A stretch of DNA of 64,000 bases from CALAED01 sp036378315. GTDB lineage: Bacteria > Actinomycetota > Actinomycetes > Streptosporangiales > Streptosporangiaceae. Positions 34,042 through 41,874 of this stretch are shown piece after piece. The stretch lies in NCBI GenBank assembly GCA_036378315.1, contig DASUWU010000116.1:1-64000 (forward strand), read 5' to 3'. The translations under genes and the position numbers were made by a program. The notes beneath the pieces are model-generated. The model saw only the letters and a program-made list of their open reading frames with translations, had not been told where the DNA came from and did not search any database. Every line of letters begins with the position of its first letter. Position 1 is the stretch's first letter.

Positions 34042-35159
34042 CGCTCTCCGCGCCGCGGCGCGGCCTGCTCGGCCATCCGCTGCAGCGCGTCGTTCAGGCC
34101 GGCCACGGACCGCTGGGCGTCCCGGATGGCGTCCTGGAGCAGGGTGCCCGTATCGCCGACATGGTCGGGCCCGGTCGGGGAGTCGTCGCCGGGCGGTTCG
34201 GATTCGGCTCCCCGTGGGGCGGTGGCCCGCCCGTCCCCGCGCGAACCGGTCCGGCCTGGCCGCCGGCCGCCGTTCCCTTCGCGGCCCGCGTCGCCTTTCC
34301 GGTCCGCGTCGCCTCCGGGGTCTGCGTCGCCTTCGCGGCCGTTGCTTTCCTGGCCTCCCTCGCCACCGGTGACGCCCTGCCCGACGTTCCCCACAGTGTC
34401 GCCCACCGTCTTGCCCACCGTCTTGCCCACTCCTCCGGTGGCCTCGCCAACGCCCTGGCCGGCGCCCTTGCCGACGTCTTCGACGGCGCCGCCGACGCCC
34501 TTCCCCAACTCGCCCGCCGCCTGGCCGGCGCCTTCGCCGACGCCCTTCACGGCGCCGCCGACGCCCTTGCCGACCTCGCCAACGGCCTGGCCCGCTCCTT
34601 GGCCGACGTCCTGTACGGCGCCGCCGGCACCTTTCCCGAGCTCTCCGACGGCTTGGCCGGCACCTTGGCCGACGTCTTGTACCGCGCCGCCGGCACCCTT
34701 GCCGAGCTCGCCGACGGCCTGGCCGGCGCCGCTTCCGATGCCGCGCGCCGCCGACTCGACGCCGCGGCCGATGTGCTGCAGGATCTCCGGGTTGCGATCG
34801 AGGGTGGTCAGCACGCGGTCGACGATCAGCGCGACCTTGTCCAGCCGGACCTCGAGCCGCGCCTGCGCCTCCACGCCCTTGATCTCCAGGTTGACCTTGC
34901 CGAGGAACGCGTCCGCGCCGACGTTGAGCTTGAGCAGGTCGAGCACCGCGGCGGCGAGCGAGACGTGGGCTTCGAGGTTGTCGACCTCGATGCCGATCTC
35001 CTCCACCTTGAGCACCGGGACGTCGAGGTACACGTCCGGGCCGCTGCCGGCCACCTCGCTGTCCAGCGCGGTGTCGTCGCCGGCCGGCCCGTCTTCCGCG
35101 GGCCCGCCGGCTTCCCGCCATCGGTCGGATCGCGGCTTGTCAGCCGAACCGTCAGCCAT
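34038..35159 (-). CDS. acidic protein with 22-residue Gly-rich repeats
   Basis: A 373-residue protein with no signal peptide. Residues about 40-140 form a conserved-looking amphipathic domain ('PVLKVEEIGIEVDNLEAHVS', 'LDLLKLNVGADAFLGKV', 'RLEVRLDKVALIVDRVL'). Residues 144-262 are four to five tandem 22-residue units made of two 11-mers of the type GAGQAVGELGK; the first two units are identical. The period of 11 and small-residue faces recall LEA-like or membrane-surface amphipathic helices. An acidic/Gly/Arg disordered stretch and a final helix follow. GGGGGGAG precedes the ATG. It is the first gene of a two-gene operon. Function unknown. Confidence 0.75.
   Translation of the reverse strand: MADGSADKPRSDRWREAGGPAEDGPAGDDTALDSEVAGSGPDVYLDVPVLKVEEIGIEVDNLEAHVSLAAAVLDLLKLNVGADAFLGKVNLEIKGVEAQARLEVRLDKVALIVDRVLTTLDRNPEILQHIGRGVESAARGIGSGAGQAVGELGKGAGGAVQDVGQGAGQAVGELGKGAGGAVQDVGQGAGQAVGEVGKGVGGAVKGVGEGAGQAAGELGKGVGGAVEDVGKGAGQGVGEATGGVGKTVGKTVGDTVGNVGQGVTGGEGGQESNGREGDADPGGDADRKGDAGREGNGGRRPGRTGSRGDGRATAPRGAESEPPGDDSPTGPDHVGDTGTLLQDAIRDAQRSVAGLNDALQRMAEQAAPRRGER
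34374..34730 (-). repeat. 66-bp in-frame tandem repeats
   Basis: This DNA encodes the 22-residue repeats of the protein at 34038-35159. The first two 66-bp units encode identical residues, and later units diverge in Val/Glu/Lys positions. Recent expansion or contraction is likely. Confidence 0.75.
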
Positions 35160-35256
35160 TTCTCCCCCCGATCGGCATCGCCCAGATCCGCGACGCCGTC
35201 GCCGCGCGCGAAGGCGCGAGCGTACGGGCGACCAAATTTCCCCCTACACCGTGCGG

Positions 35257-35628
35257 CTACCCCGCCCGCTGACCACCAAACTCGCAGGTCGGCCGCGCTC
35301 CAGGTGGTCGCGGGGCCGGCTCCAGCCCGACGTTCGCGAGCCCGGCGGCCGCACCCCGCCGCTCGAGGACGCGCATCAGCTCATGCCAGCGGCTCGTCCA
35401 CTCCGCGATGTCACCCCTGCAGGCCACGACGAAGCCCTGGACCACCCGCAGCGAAGGGACCGACCGCCCGCCGGCGGCGGTGGACAGCGTCGACGCCGAG
35501 AAATGTGCTCGGCGCGCCAGCTCGCGGTACGGCGGGCTCCCCGCCTCCCGGCGGAGCTTGCGCAAGTCATGGGCGAACGCGGCGAGCGGCCCCTCCGCGG
35601 GATCCAACGGAGATTCAGTACGTCCCAT
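35257..35628 (-). CDS. XRE-type helix-turn-helix protein
   Basis: A 123-residue protein: 'GRTESPLDPAEGPLAAFAHD' leads into a helix-turn-helix ('LRKLRREAGSPPYRELARRAHFSASTLS'-type region, about 25-60) and a short helical tail ending in Pro/Arg-rich residues. The N-terminal 75 residues are clearly paralogous to those of the divergent gene at 35787. I chose the ATG at 35628, where the paralogy begins. It lacks the membrane and extracellular parts of its partner. It may regulate the pair. Confidence 0.75.
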   Translation of the reverse strand: MGRTESPLDPAEGPLAAFAHDLRKLRREAGSPPYRELARRAHFSASTLSTAAGGRSVPSLRVVQGFVVACRGDIAEWTSRWHELMRVLERRGAAAGLANVGLEPAPRPPGARPTCEFGGQRAG

Positions 35629-35786
35629 CGCATTGACCTCGCCCAACGAAGAGAACGGGCCCGCTTGGCCCGACCTGATGTGCCCACGGCCATTCAGGAC
35701 CGGCCATGCGGCTGGTGTCTCGGGCCGTGAACAATCACAATCAATCCCTGACATCGCCTAACAACCAGGCAGGGGGGACGGTCAGG

Positions 35787-36824
35787 ATGGGCCGCACGGA
35801 AACGCCCGTCGACCCGGCCGGGGGTCCGCTCCAACGCTTTGCCCACGATCTACAGGTGCTCCGGCGTCAGGCGGGCGAGCCGCCGTACCGCGCCATGGCG
35901 CGCCGCGCCGGCGTCTCCGCCACCGTCCTCTCGCAGGCGGCCAAGGGTGAGCGGCTGCCCACCCTGCAGACAACGCTCGCGTTCATCCGGGCCTGCGGCG
36001 GTGACGCCGCCGCCGAGCGCGAGTGGCGGCACCGATGGGAGCAGGTCCGCGCGGCACTCCACCGCCGGCCGGCGCCGGCCGCCGACCCCGACGTCCAGGC
36101 GACGCCTCCGGCGCTCCATCGCCGTCCGGCGCCGGCCCTCGCCCCCGACGTCCAGGCCACGCCCCCGGCACCATCCGATGACGGTGCCGGCGCGGCCACC
36201 GGCGTACCGCGGCCGGCGGCGGCCGGGCCCGACGGAGTGGCGGGCGAGCGGGGGATGCGGCTGCGGTGGCCGGTGTTCGCCGCGCTCATGGTGATCTGCG
36301 CTTCGCTCGGCGCGGCCGGGACCGTCCTGGTCATGAACTCGATCGGCAGGACGGCCGCACCGCCGGCACCGGCCGCACCCGCCAGTGCCGCCGGGGCGGT
36401 CACCCTTGCTCCGCCGCGCCACATCCGGGATGGGGAGGATCCGTACCTGCATGGCTGCCGCCCCGACCAGCAACCGCTGGAACGCCAGCCGATCTACCGG
36501 ACGAACGGCACCTTCTACGGATGGCTCATCCTCTTCTACTCGCGGTCCTGCGCCGGCGCCTGGGGCTACGTGGTCGGCCCGAACTCACCCCGGTGGAAGA
36601 TCCACATCGCCGCGCACCGCCTCGACGACGATCTCGAGGCTCCGTCGAGCTTCCAGGGAGTCGCGCGACCCAACTCCTGGGGCAACGCGATGTCCGTCCT
36701 CCACGGCTGCGTCCGCGCCGAGGCCTGGGTCGACGACGGCCCGCGCGCCGTGACGAGTTGCTTCGACGAGGCGGGCCCGGTGCGGAACGCGACGGGCCCG
36801 GTGGTTCACCGGCGCGGGCGCTGA
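35787..36824 (+). CDS. XRE-type membrane protein with DUF2690 domain
   Basis: A 345-residue protein. A cytoplasmic helix-turn-helix lies at about 15-65. A linker contains a 19-residue tandem repeat ('LHRRPAPA...DVQATPPA', about 91-128). One membrane helix follows (about 160-184), then an extracytoplasmic DUF2690 (YjfA-like) domain, about 215-330, with four Cys ('LHGCRPDQQ', 'YSRSCAGAWGYV', 'LHGCVRAEAWV', 'TSCFDEAG') probably in two disulfides. This architecture, an XRE domain joined across the membrane to DUF2690, is typical of actinomycetes and suggests signal transmission from the outside to DNA. AGGGGGG precedes the ATG. Confidence 0.85.
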   Translation: MGRTETPVDPAGGPLQRFAHDLQVLRRQAGEPPYRAMARRAGVSATVLSQAAKGERLPTLQTTLAFIRACGGDAAAEREWRHRWEQVRAALHRRPAPAADPDVQATPPALHRRPAPALAPDVQATPPAPSDDGAGAATGVPRPAAAGPDGVAGERGMRLRWPVFAALMVICASLGAAGTVLVMNSIGRTAAPPAPAAPASAAGAVTLAPPRHIRDGEDPYLHGCRPDQQPLERQPIYRTNGTFYGWLILFYSRSCAGAWGYVVGPNSPRWKIHIAAHRLDDDLEAPSSFQGVARPNSWGNAMSVLHGCVRAEAWVDDGPRAVTSCFDEAGPVRNATGPVVHRRGR

Positions 36825-36846
36825 CGCGCATCCGCCCGGTGACATC

Positions 36847-37746
36847 TCAGCTTGGCGGGGACGGCCGGCTCTCCGGCCTGAGGAACTGCTGGGCGGTGGC
36901 TCCGAGATTTTTGCGGACGATTTTTTCCCACCGACCATCCTTAATCATCTGCCGGAGGGTGGCATTGATAAGTGCGATGTCCGCGTGATCGCCTTTGGCG
37001 ATCCCGATGCCGTAATACTCGCGATGGGTGGTGAACCGCTCAGGAAGCAGGCGGACCCGGCCCCTGTACTTCGGGGAGTTGGCGTACCCGGCGAGGATCG
37101 AATCATCGGTGGACACCGCGTCCGCCTTTTTGTTCAACAGGTCCTGGAGGCATTCGCTGTAGCCGGCGTCAAGCCGTAGATGCGTCCTGCCCCAAGGGTT
37201 CTTGGCGTCTTCCGAGCCACCGAACTTCACCGCCAGACGAGCCGGCGAGTTGGAGCCGACCGTGCCGCAGGTAATCTTGTCCTTGAGGCTGTCGACGCCG
37301 ATGATGCTCTTGTCGTCGGCCCGCACCAGTATGGCTTGCCCGGCGATGAGGTAGGGGCCGGCGAAATCGATGACCTTGAGCCGTTCCTCACTTATCGAAT
37401 AGCTGGCGACCACCAGGTCGACCGCGCCGGAAAGGAGCATCGACTCGCGGGTGTTCGAGACGAGCGCCTGGAAGACGGGCTTGTCGTGGAGCGCCGTGGC
37501 GACGGCCCCGGCGATATCGATGTCGAGACCGGTGTATTCGGTTCCCGTGGGGTCGGCAAGGCTGAGGCCGGGCTGGTCGTTCTTGACGCCGATGCGCAGC
37601 GCGCGGCTCATCGCGTACAGCCGTCCGTGCGCGCTCGACGCCTTGGCGGCCGGCGTGGACCCCGCCCGGCACGCGGCGGCGGCAGGAAGCACGAGGACCG
37701 CGGCCGCGATCACCCCGACCAGCCGGCCGCTGCGGTGGTACGTCAT
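36847..37746 (-). CDS. lone substrate-binding lipoprotein, glutamate/polar amino-acid type
   Basis: A 299-residue periplasmic-binding-protein type 2. The lipoprotein signal ends at Cys26 ('LPAAAAC'). The mature domain has 'LRIGVKNDQPGLSLADP', 'YTGLDIDIAGAVATAL', 'GAVDLVVASYSISEERLKVIDFAGPYL' and 'ITCGTVGSNSPARL', typical of GluB-like SBP family 3. No permease or ATPase gene is adjacent. It lies next to a coiled-coil membrane protein on the same strand (20-bp gap), so it may serve as a sensor rather than transport protein, or work with an unlinked permease. Confidence 0.87.
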   Translation of the reverse strand: MTYHRSGRLVGVIAAAVLVLPAAAACRAGSTPAAKASSAHGRLYAMSRALRIGVKNDQPGLSLADPTGTEYTGLDIDIAGAVATALHDKPVFQALVSNTRESMLLSGAVDLVVASYSISEERLKVIDFAGPYLIAGQAILVRADDKSIIGVDSLKDKITCGTVGSNSPARLAVKFGGSEDAKNPWGRTHLRLDAGYSECLQDLLNKKADAVSTDDSILAGYANSPKYRGRVRLLPERFTTHREYYGIGIAKGDHADIALINATLRQMIKDGRWEKIVRKNLGATAQQFLRPESRPSPPS

Positions 37747-37766
37747 CGGGTGCTCCTTGGGAAAGG

Positions 37767-39206
37767 TCAGCCGGTCGCGATTGCCTGGGAACCCAGCGGG
37801 TCAAGACGCACCCGGCACACGGGATCGGTGTCCACCCGGGTCACCATGAGCTGCAGGCCGCGGTGACCACGCTCACCGAGGTGGACGGCGCGGGTGATGG
37901 TGGTCTGCCCGGGAGCCGAGGTGAAGGCCGGCCAGGGCCGGCCGTCGACCTGGAGATGTGCCGTGATCCGCAATCCGAACGTGCACGCCGACATCGGATC
38001 CGCGGGGCGCACGTTCAGCCTGACGTGCAGCGTCCAGTCCCTGCCGGCCGGCAGCGGCGGTACGAAGGAGAAGGTCACCTGCTCCGCCGCGGTCACCTGC
38101 TGCGCGGGGGCGGCGAGCAGCACCGTCTGCGTCGTGGCGTGCCGGCTCAGTACGCCGATGCCGATCGACCATCCGACGGCGGCGACCACGACGACGACCA
38201 CGAGCATCGCCCCCTTGCGCCGGCGCCGCCGGGTGGCACGGACCTCGTCGAGCGCCTCGTCGCGTTCGGCGGTGGCGTCGGCGAGCAGCCGGTGGGCCTC
38301 CGCGGCCGCGGCCTCCGCGGCGCTGATCCGCTCGGCGGCGCCGGCTTCGGCCGCGCGGACCCGTTCCTCGGCTTCGGCCTCGACCGCGCGGATCCGCGCG
38401 GCGGCGCGGTCGGTCGCGGCGCGGCCCTCGTCGATCGCCCGATCGCGCTCGGCCCGAGCCGCGGCGACCTGCGCGTCCCGCTCGGCGTGGGCCGCGGCGA
38501 CCCGTTCCATGGTCTCCCGGCGGATGCGATCGATCTCCGCGTCCGCGGTGAACTCGGCGTCGGCCTCGTCGTCGTCGTCGTGGTCGGGGGCCGTGGCCGG
38601 AGCGTCGGGCCGCGGTCCGGCGGCGGGTCGACCGCTGCCGTTGTCCGTTGCGAGGGATTCCTGCGCCGCGGTCAGCTGCTCAAGCGCCACATCCAGGTAG
38701 CCCCAGACGGTGAGGGACCTGTCCTCGATCTCCGGCACGTGACCCTGGTCGGCCTGGAGCCACCACTCGCGCCAGGACTCGCGGGTCCCGTACATGCCGT
38801 CGGCGTACCCGACCGGGTCGTTCTCTTCTAAGATCTCCAAGAACACGTCGACGCACACGTCGGCGCGACGGCGCGACGGCATCGACCCACGGGGGAACCG
38901 GCCGGCCACCAGCTCGCCGATCCGCTGCCCGCCCGCCCTGTCGCGGCGGCCGTCCAGGCGGGCAAGGCCGCTCAACTCGACCGCGGTCTTGCGGTTGGCG
39001 AGCGCGCGCAGCCGTTCGCGGTCGGCGTCCTGGGACCAGTCGCGCAGCGCCGCCTCGGCCCGGCGGCCTTCGGTCAGCCAGTCGCACAGCCGCCGCTCGA
39101 CCTGCGCGTGGGACACACCGTAGGAGGCGACCGCCCGGTCGAGTGCCCGCAGCATGGCGATGAACTGCACCGTCGACCGCTTGGGCACCCGTTTCACCCT
39201 GGGCAT
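37767..39206 (-). CDS. coiled-coil membrane protein with helical N-terminal domain
   Basis: A 479-residue protein: a basic start ('MPRVKRVPKRSTVQF'), a helical domain to about 180 ending in an acidic 'PDHDDDDEADAEF' stretch, then a long Ala/Glu/Arg coiled coil (about 225-330), a run of arginines, one membrane helix ('AMLVVVVVVAAVGWSIGIGVL', about 334-354) and an extracytoplasmic beta-rich domain of about 115 residues with two Cys. No family is recognised. It is 20 bp upstream of the solute-binding lipoprotein gene and probably cotranscribed. It looks like a transmembrane signalling or scaffold protein. GTG at 39218 is an alternative start. Confidence 0.65.
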   Translation of the reverse strand: MPRVKRVPKRSTVQFIAMLRALDRAVASYGVSHAQVERRLCDWLTEGRRAEAALRDWSQDADRERLRALANRKTAVELSGLARLDGRRDRAGGQRIGELVAGRFPRGSMPSRRRADVCVDVFLEILEENDPVGYADGMYGTRESWREWWLQADQGHVPEIEDRSLTVWGYLDVALEQLTAAQESLATDNGSGRPAAGPRPDAPATAPDHDDDDEADAEFTADAEIDRIRRETMERVAAAHAERDAQVAAARAERDRAIDEGRAATDRAAARIRAVEAEAEERVRAAEAGAAERISAAEAAAAEAHRLLADATAERDEALDEVRATRRRRRKGAMLVVVVVVAAVGWSIGIGVLSRHATTQTVLLAAPAQQVTAAEQVTFSFVPPLPAGRDWTLHVRLNVRPADPMSACTFGLRITAHLQVDGRPWPAFTSAPGQTTITRAVHLGERGHRGLQLMVTRVDTDPVCRVRLDPLGSQAIATG

Positions 39207-39607
39207 GGTCGACAGCACCTCCCGACACCTCCCGCTCCCTGTAATAGGGGAGACTCCGGGAGGCCGCTTCCAGGATACCGGGAATCAACGGAAAAGAGAG
39301 GGAGCCTCCCGCCGGGAGAATGTGGGGCAAATTCCAGGATGAGGACGGGACCGTGCGGGATTTTCTGGGACGACAGCCGCGAACGATCGTAAGTTACGGA
39401 GGAACGTGTCCAGATACGTGTGAGTTGCATCGCCCGCACCTGGGGATCGATCAACTAACCTCAATCGCGACAACCGACGGCGCACGAGAGCACACCTGAG
39501 CTTCCCCCTCGATCCCCACTTATCTGAGTCGACAAGCTGAGTACGGACCGGGCGATACCCGCCAGAAGTCACCTCCGCAGTTTTGCGTCCCCAGGAGGTC
39601 TACCTCA
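39207..39607. other. divergent promoter region
   Basis: This 401-bp gap lies between the divergent coiled-coil and cyclase-like genes. Inverted pieces ccgggaggc / gcctcccgccggg (about 39258-39325) could form an operator or hairpin. The ribosome binding site AGGAGG of the cyclase-like gene is at 39593-39598. No small gene is convincing. Confidence 0.4.
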
Positions 39608-40330
39608 ATGGAAAATCCGAGCCCGCCGGCTTTTCTGCCCACGCCGATATCGCGGTGGGACATATCTCGCCCCGCCGCGTATCCCCCGCTCGCGCCGCCT
39701 GAGCTGTCCGGGACCTACTGTCCCGTCCTCTTTTTCGACATCGCCGCGTTCGGCGACCCGAAACGCGACAACGACATCCAGATGTTCGCGCGTGACGGCC
39801 TTTATCAGATCCTCCGCAGGACCTTCGCCAGGATGGGCATCTCGCAGGTCCCGTACTACCGCCAGGACTACGGCGACGGCATCCTGGCCGTCCTGCCGCC
39901 CACCGCCGCCATCGACACCATCGCGAGCCTGCCCGCGTGGCTGCACCGCGAGATCCAGCGATACAACAAGTGCGCCAGCCAGGCCGCGCGCATCCAGCTG
40001 CGCGCCGTGCTGCACGTCGGCCCCATCTACTGGGACGACCACGGCGTTTGCGGTGACACCCTGACCCACGCCGCCCGGCTCATCGATGCCCAACCGATCA
40101 AGGACGAGCTGGCGGCGGCCGATGCCGACCTGGTGTTCGCCGTCTCCGAACCCGTGTACGGCGCGGTGATCAGGCACAGCCCGCAACCGGGCAACCTCGC
40201 CTACAGGCAGATCCGGGCCCGCGTCAAGGAGTCACAGGTCAACCCCTGGATCACCGTGGTGGGCGGCCGTGTCCCCGCGGCCGCGTCAGACCATCAGCCT
40301 CCCCTCACCGCGGTCCCGGACATGCCGTGA
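39608..40330 (+). CDS. nucleotidyl-cyclase-fold (class III-like) protein
   Basis: A 240-residue single-domain protein with the class III cyclase order: first metal Asp in 'FFDIAAFGD' (Asp44), second in 'RQDYGDGILAVLP' (Asp90), then 'LRAVLHVGPIYWDDHGVCGDTLTHAARLIDA' (positions about 134-164), equivalent to the 'GxxxNxAAR' helix. Both metal-binding Asp are kept; the transition-state Asn appears to be Thr, though the Arg stays. Such proteins are common near effector or sensor genes of actinobacteria and may be inactive. It has an AGGAGG ribosome binding site, and the relic of a paralogue lies downstream on the other strand. Confidence 0.7.
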   Translation: MENPSPPAFLPTPISRWDISRPAAYPPLAPPELSGTYCPVLFFDIAAFGDPKRDNDIQMFARDGLYQILRRTFARMGISQVPYYRQDYGDGILAVLPPTAAIDTIASLPAWLHREIQRYNKCASQAARIQLRAVLHVGPIYWDDHGVCGDTLTHAARLIDAQPIKDELAAADADLVFAVSEPVYGAVIRHSPQPGNLAYRQIRARVKESQVNPWITVVGGRVPAAASDHQPPLTAVPDMP

Positions 40331-40475
40331 TCCGGACATGCGGCACGCCCGTCCGTGCGCTGTCACGTCGATGTCGCGTCGAGCGTAGGCGCGGTGAACC
40401 GGCCCGTTTGTGTCGCATGACTCCCACGCTTGGCCGTGAGCCATCCCGGAGCCGCGGTCTCCTTCTCCTGCGCGA

Positions 40476-40592
40476 TCACCGGCCGGTCCTCGGGGGATCC
40501 ACCAGCCGCAGCCCGTGGCGGATCACATCCTCGTACTCCCGCTGCGAAGCGATGAGTACCAAGTCGGCCTCGGACTCCTGCTGGGCTTGCTT
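40476..40592 (-). pseudogene. relic of a second nucleotidyl-cyclase-like gene
   Basis: On the minus strand, 38 codons between stops read '...ESEADLVLIASQREYEDVIRHG...' and end in 'RLVDPPRTGR'. This lines up with the neighbouring protein at 'ADADLVFAVSEPVYGAVIRH' (about residues 173-192), with the same spacing of ADLV, S, Y and VIRH. The rest of the gene is gone and a stop precedes it. It seems to be the C-terminal remnant of a duplicated cyclase-like gene. The similarity is short but ordered. Confidence 0.4.
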
Positions 40593-40666
40593 TCAGATCC
40601 GTGGCCTGGACACGACCGCGCACGGGAGAAGAAGCTCGATGCGCGGGCGGGGCGTACGGTGACGTG

Positions 40667-41398
40667 ATGAGGGTCTTCGACCTGATCGTCGGCGAACGGC
40701 GGTACGCGGCCGGCTTATTCGCCGGCCTGACCGACGATCAGCTGGCGCGGCCCAGCCTCTGCGAAGCCTGGACCATGCACGAGGTGGCCGCCCACCTGAC
40801 CACCTTTCTCCGGTTCGGGCAGGTCAAGCTGTACCTGGGCATCCTGGCCACCGCCGCGGACATCGACAGGGTCAACCTGTGGCTCACTCGCCGCGCGGCC
40901 CGGCGGCCCATCGGCGAGCTTGTCGAGATCCTGCGCGCCGGGGCCGCCGCGCGCACGACGATCCCGCGCTCCGGGTACGACCCGGTGCTGACCGACCTCG
41001 TCCTGCATGACCTGGACGTCCGGCGGCCGCTCGGCATCCAGCGGGAGAGCCGCGGCGAGGAGGCCCTGTGGGTGGCGTTCAACCACATGGCGAGGCAGCC
41101 GTCGCCCGGCTTCACCATGGGATCCAGGCTCCGTGACCTGCGTCTCGTCGCCGCCGACACCGGATGGACGTACGGGCGCGGGCCGCTCGTGCGGGGAGAC
41201 GTCGACGACCTTCTCCTCGCGATGGGCGGCCGGGCCGTCGCGCTCGACGCCCTCGATGGAGACGGCGTGCCGGTCCTGCGGCGCCGCCTGACGACCGCGA
41301 CGAGGAGCACGGCCGTACGGCGCGTCGCGACGGTGCTCGACGTGCTGGTGCACCCGCAGCCTCCCGAGCGCCGGTCACGGCAGGCGACCGGCTCGTGA
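40667..41398 (+). CDS. maleylpyruvate isomerase/DinB-like mycothiol-dependent family protein
   Basis: A 243-residue DinB-superfamily protein: an N-terminal helical bundle ('GLTDDQLARPSLCEAWTMHEVAAHLTTF') of the MDMPI type, whose conserved Trp and His residues ('W..HEVAAHL') bind metal, then 'DLVLHDLDVRRPLG' with the second His, and a C-terminal domain with 'VRGDVDDLLLAMGGRAVALDALDGDGVPVLRRRL'-like sequence (about 186-220). Such enzymes use mycothiol for transfer or isomerisation reactions. The substrate is unknown. The ATG is 3 bp after an alternative GTG. It is coupled to the cupin gene that follows. Confidence 0.85.
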   Translation: MRVFDLIVGERRYAAGLFAGLTDDQLARPSLCEAWTMHEVAAHLTTFLRFGQVKLYLGILATAADIDRVNLWLTRRAARRPIGELVEILRAGAAARTTIPRSGYDPVLTDLVLHDLDVRRPLGIQRESRGEEALWVAFNHMARQPSPGFTMGSRLRDLRLVAADTGWTYGRGPLVRGDVDDLLLAMGGRAVALDALDGDGVPVLRRRLTTATRSTAVRRVATVLDVLVHPQPPERRSRQATGS

Positions 41399-41730
41399 CC
41401 GCTCACCACGACGCCGGCCAGGCGAATGGCGGCGGACCTGAGGACGTCCGGCATCCTCATTCCCTTGTCCACGGGCGGCTGCCGCCGCGGTTCGAACGGC
41501 GGACCGTTGTCATCGCCCCCGGCCGTACGCTCGCCTACGACGAGTCGGAGTGGCGCGACGCCATCGTCGTCGTCCACCGCGGGCAGGTCGAGCTGCGCGC
41601 CGGCGGCGATGGCCGGCGGCGTTTCGGGCGCGGCGACATCCTGTGGCTGGACGGCCTGTCGATCCGCGGTCTGCACAACCCGGGCACGGAACCGGCCGTC
41701 CTGGTGGCGGTGTCCCGCCTGATCCGCTGA
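41395..41730 (+). CDS. cupin-domain protein
   Basis: A 111-residue protein. The start GTG overlaps the DinB-like stop (GTGA), so the two are cotranslated. From residue about 35 the sequence 'RRTVVIAPGRTLAYDESEWRDAIVVVHRGQVELRAGG' then 'RRRFGRGDILWLDGLSIRGLHNPGTEPAVLVAVSRL' follows a single cupin barrel, but the usual metal-binding His pair is not obvious, so it may bind a ligand instead of doing metal chemistry. The function is unknown and is probably linked to its partner. Confidence 0.75.
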   Translation: MTAHHDAGQANGGGPEDVRHPHSLVHGRLPPRFERRTVVIAPGRTLAYDESEWRDAIVVVHRGQVELRAGGDGRRRFGRGDILWLDGLSIRGLHNPGTEPAVLVAVSRLIR

Positions 41731-41874
41731 GCACAGATCGGCATCCGGCGCTCACCGGGCACAACAACGGACGTGGGCGCACCGCGGGACGACATCCACG
41801 GCGACAGGGGGCGGCCCTCGGCGCAATCCCCATATTATCTGTCTACATTGTTGGGTTTCCATCCTGGAGGCGCG

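Noticed and set aside
33784..35121. Very long Arg/Gly-rich minus-strand frame over the repeat protein gene
   Set aside because: It is out of frame with the conserved 373-residue protein, has arginine-rich low complexity typical of shadow frames in GC-rich DNA, and only its last 85 codons (with the GTGA overlap) look like a real protein.
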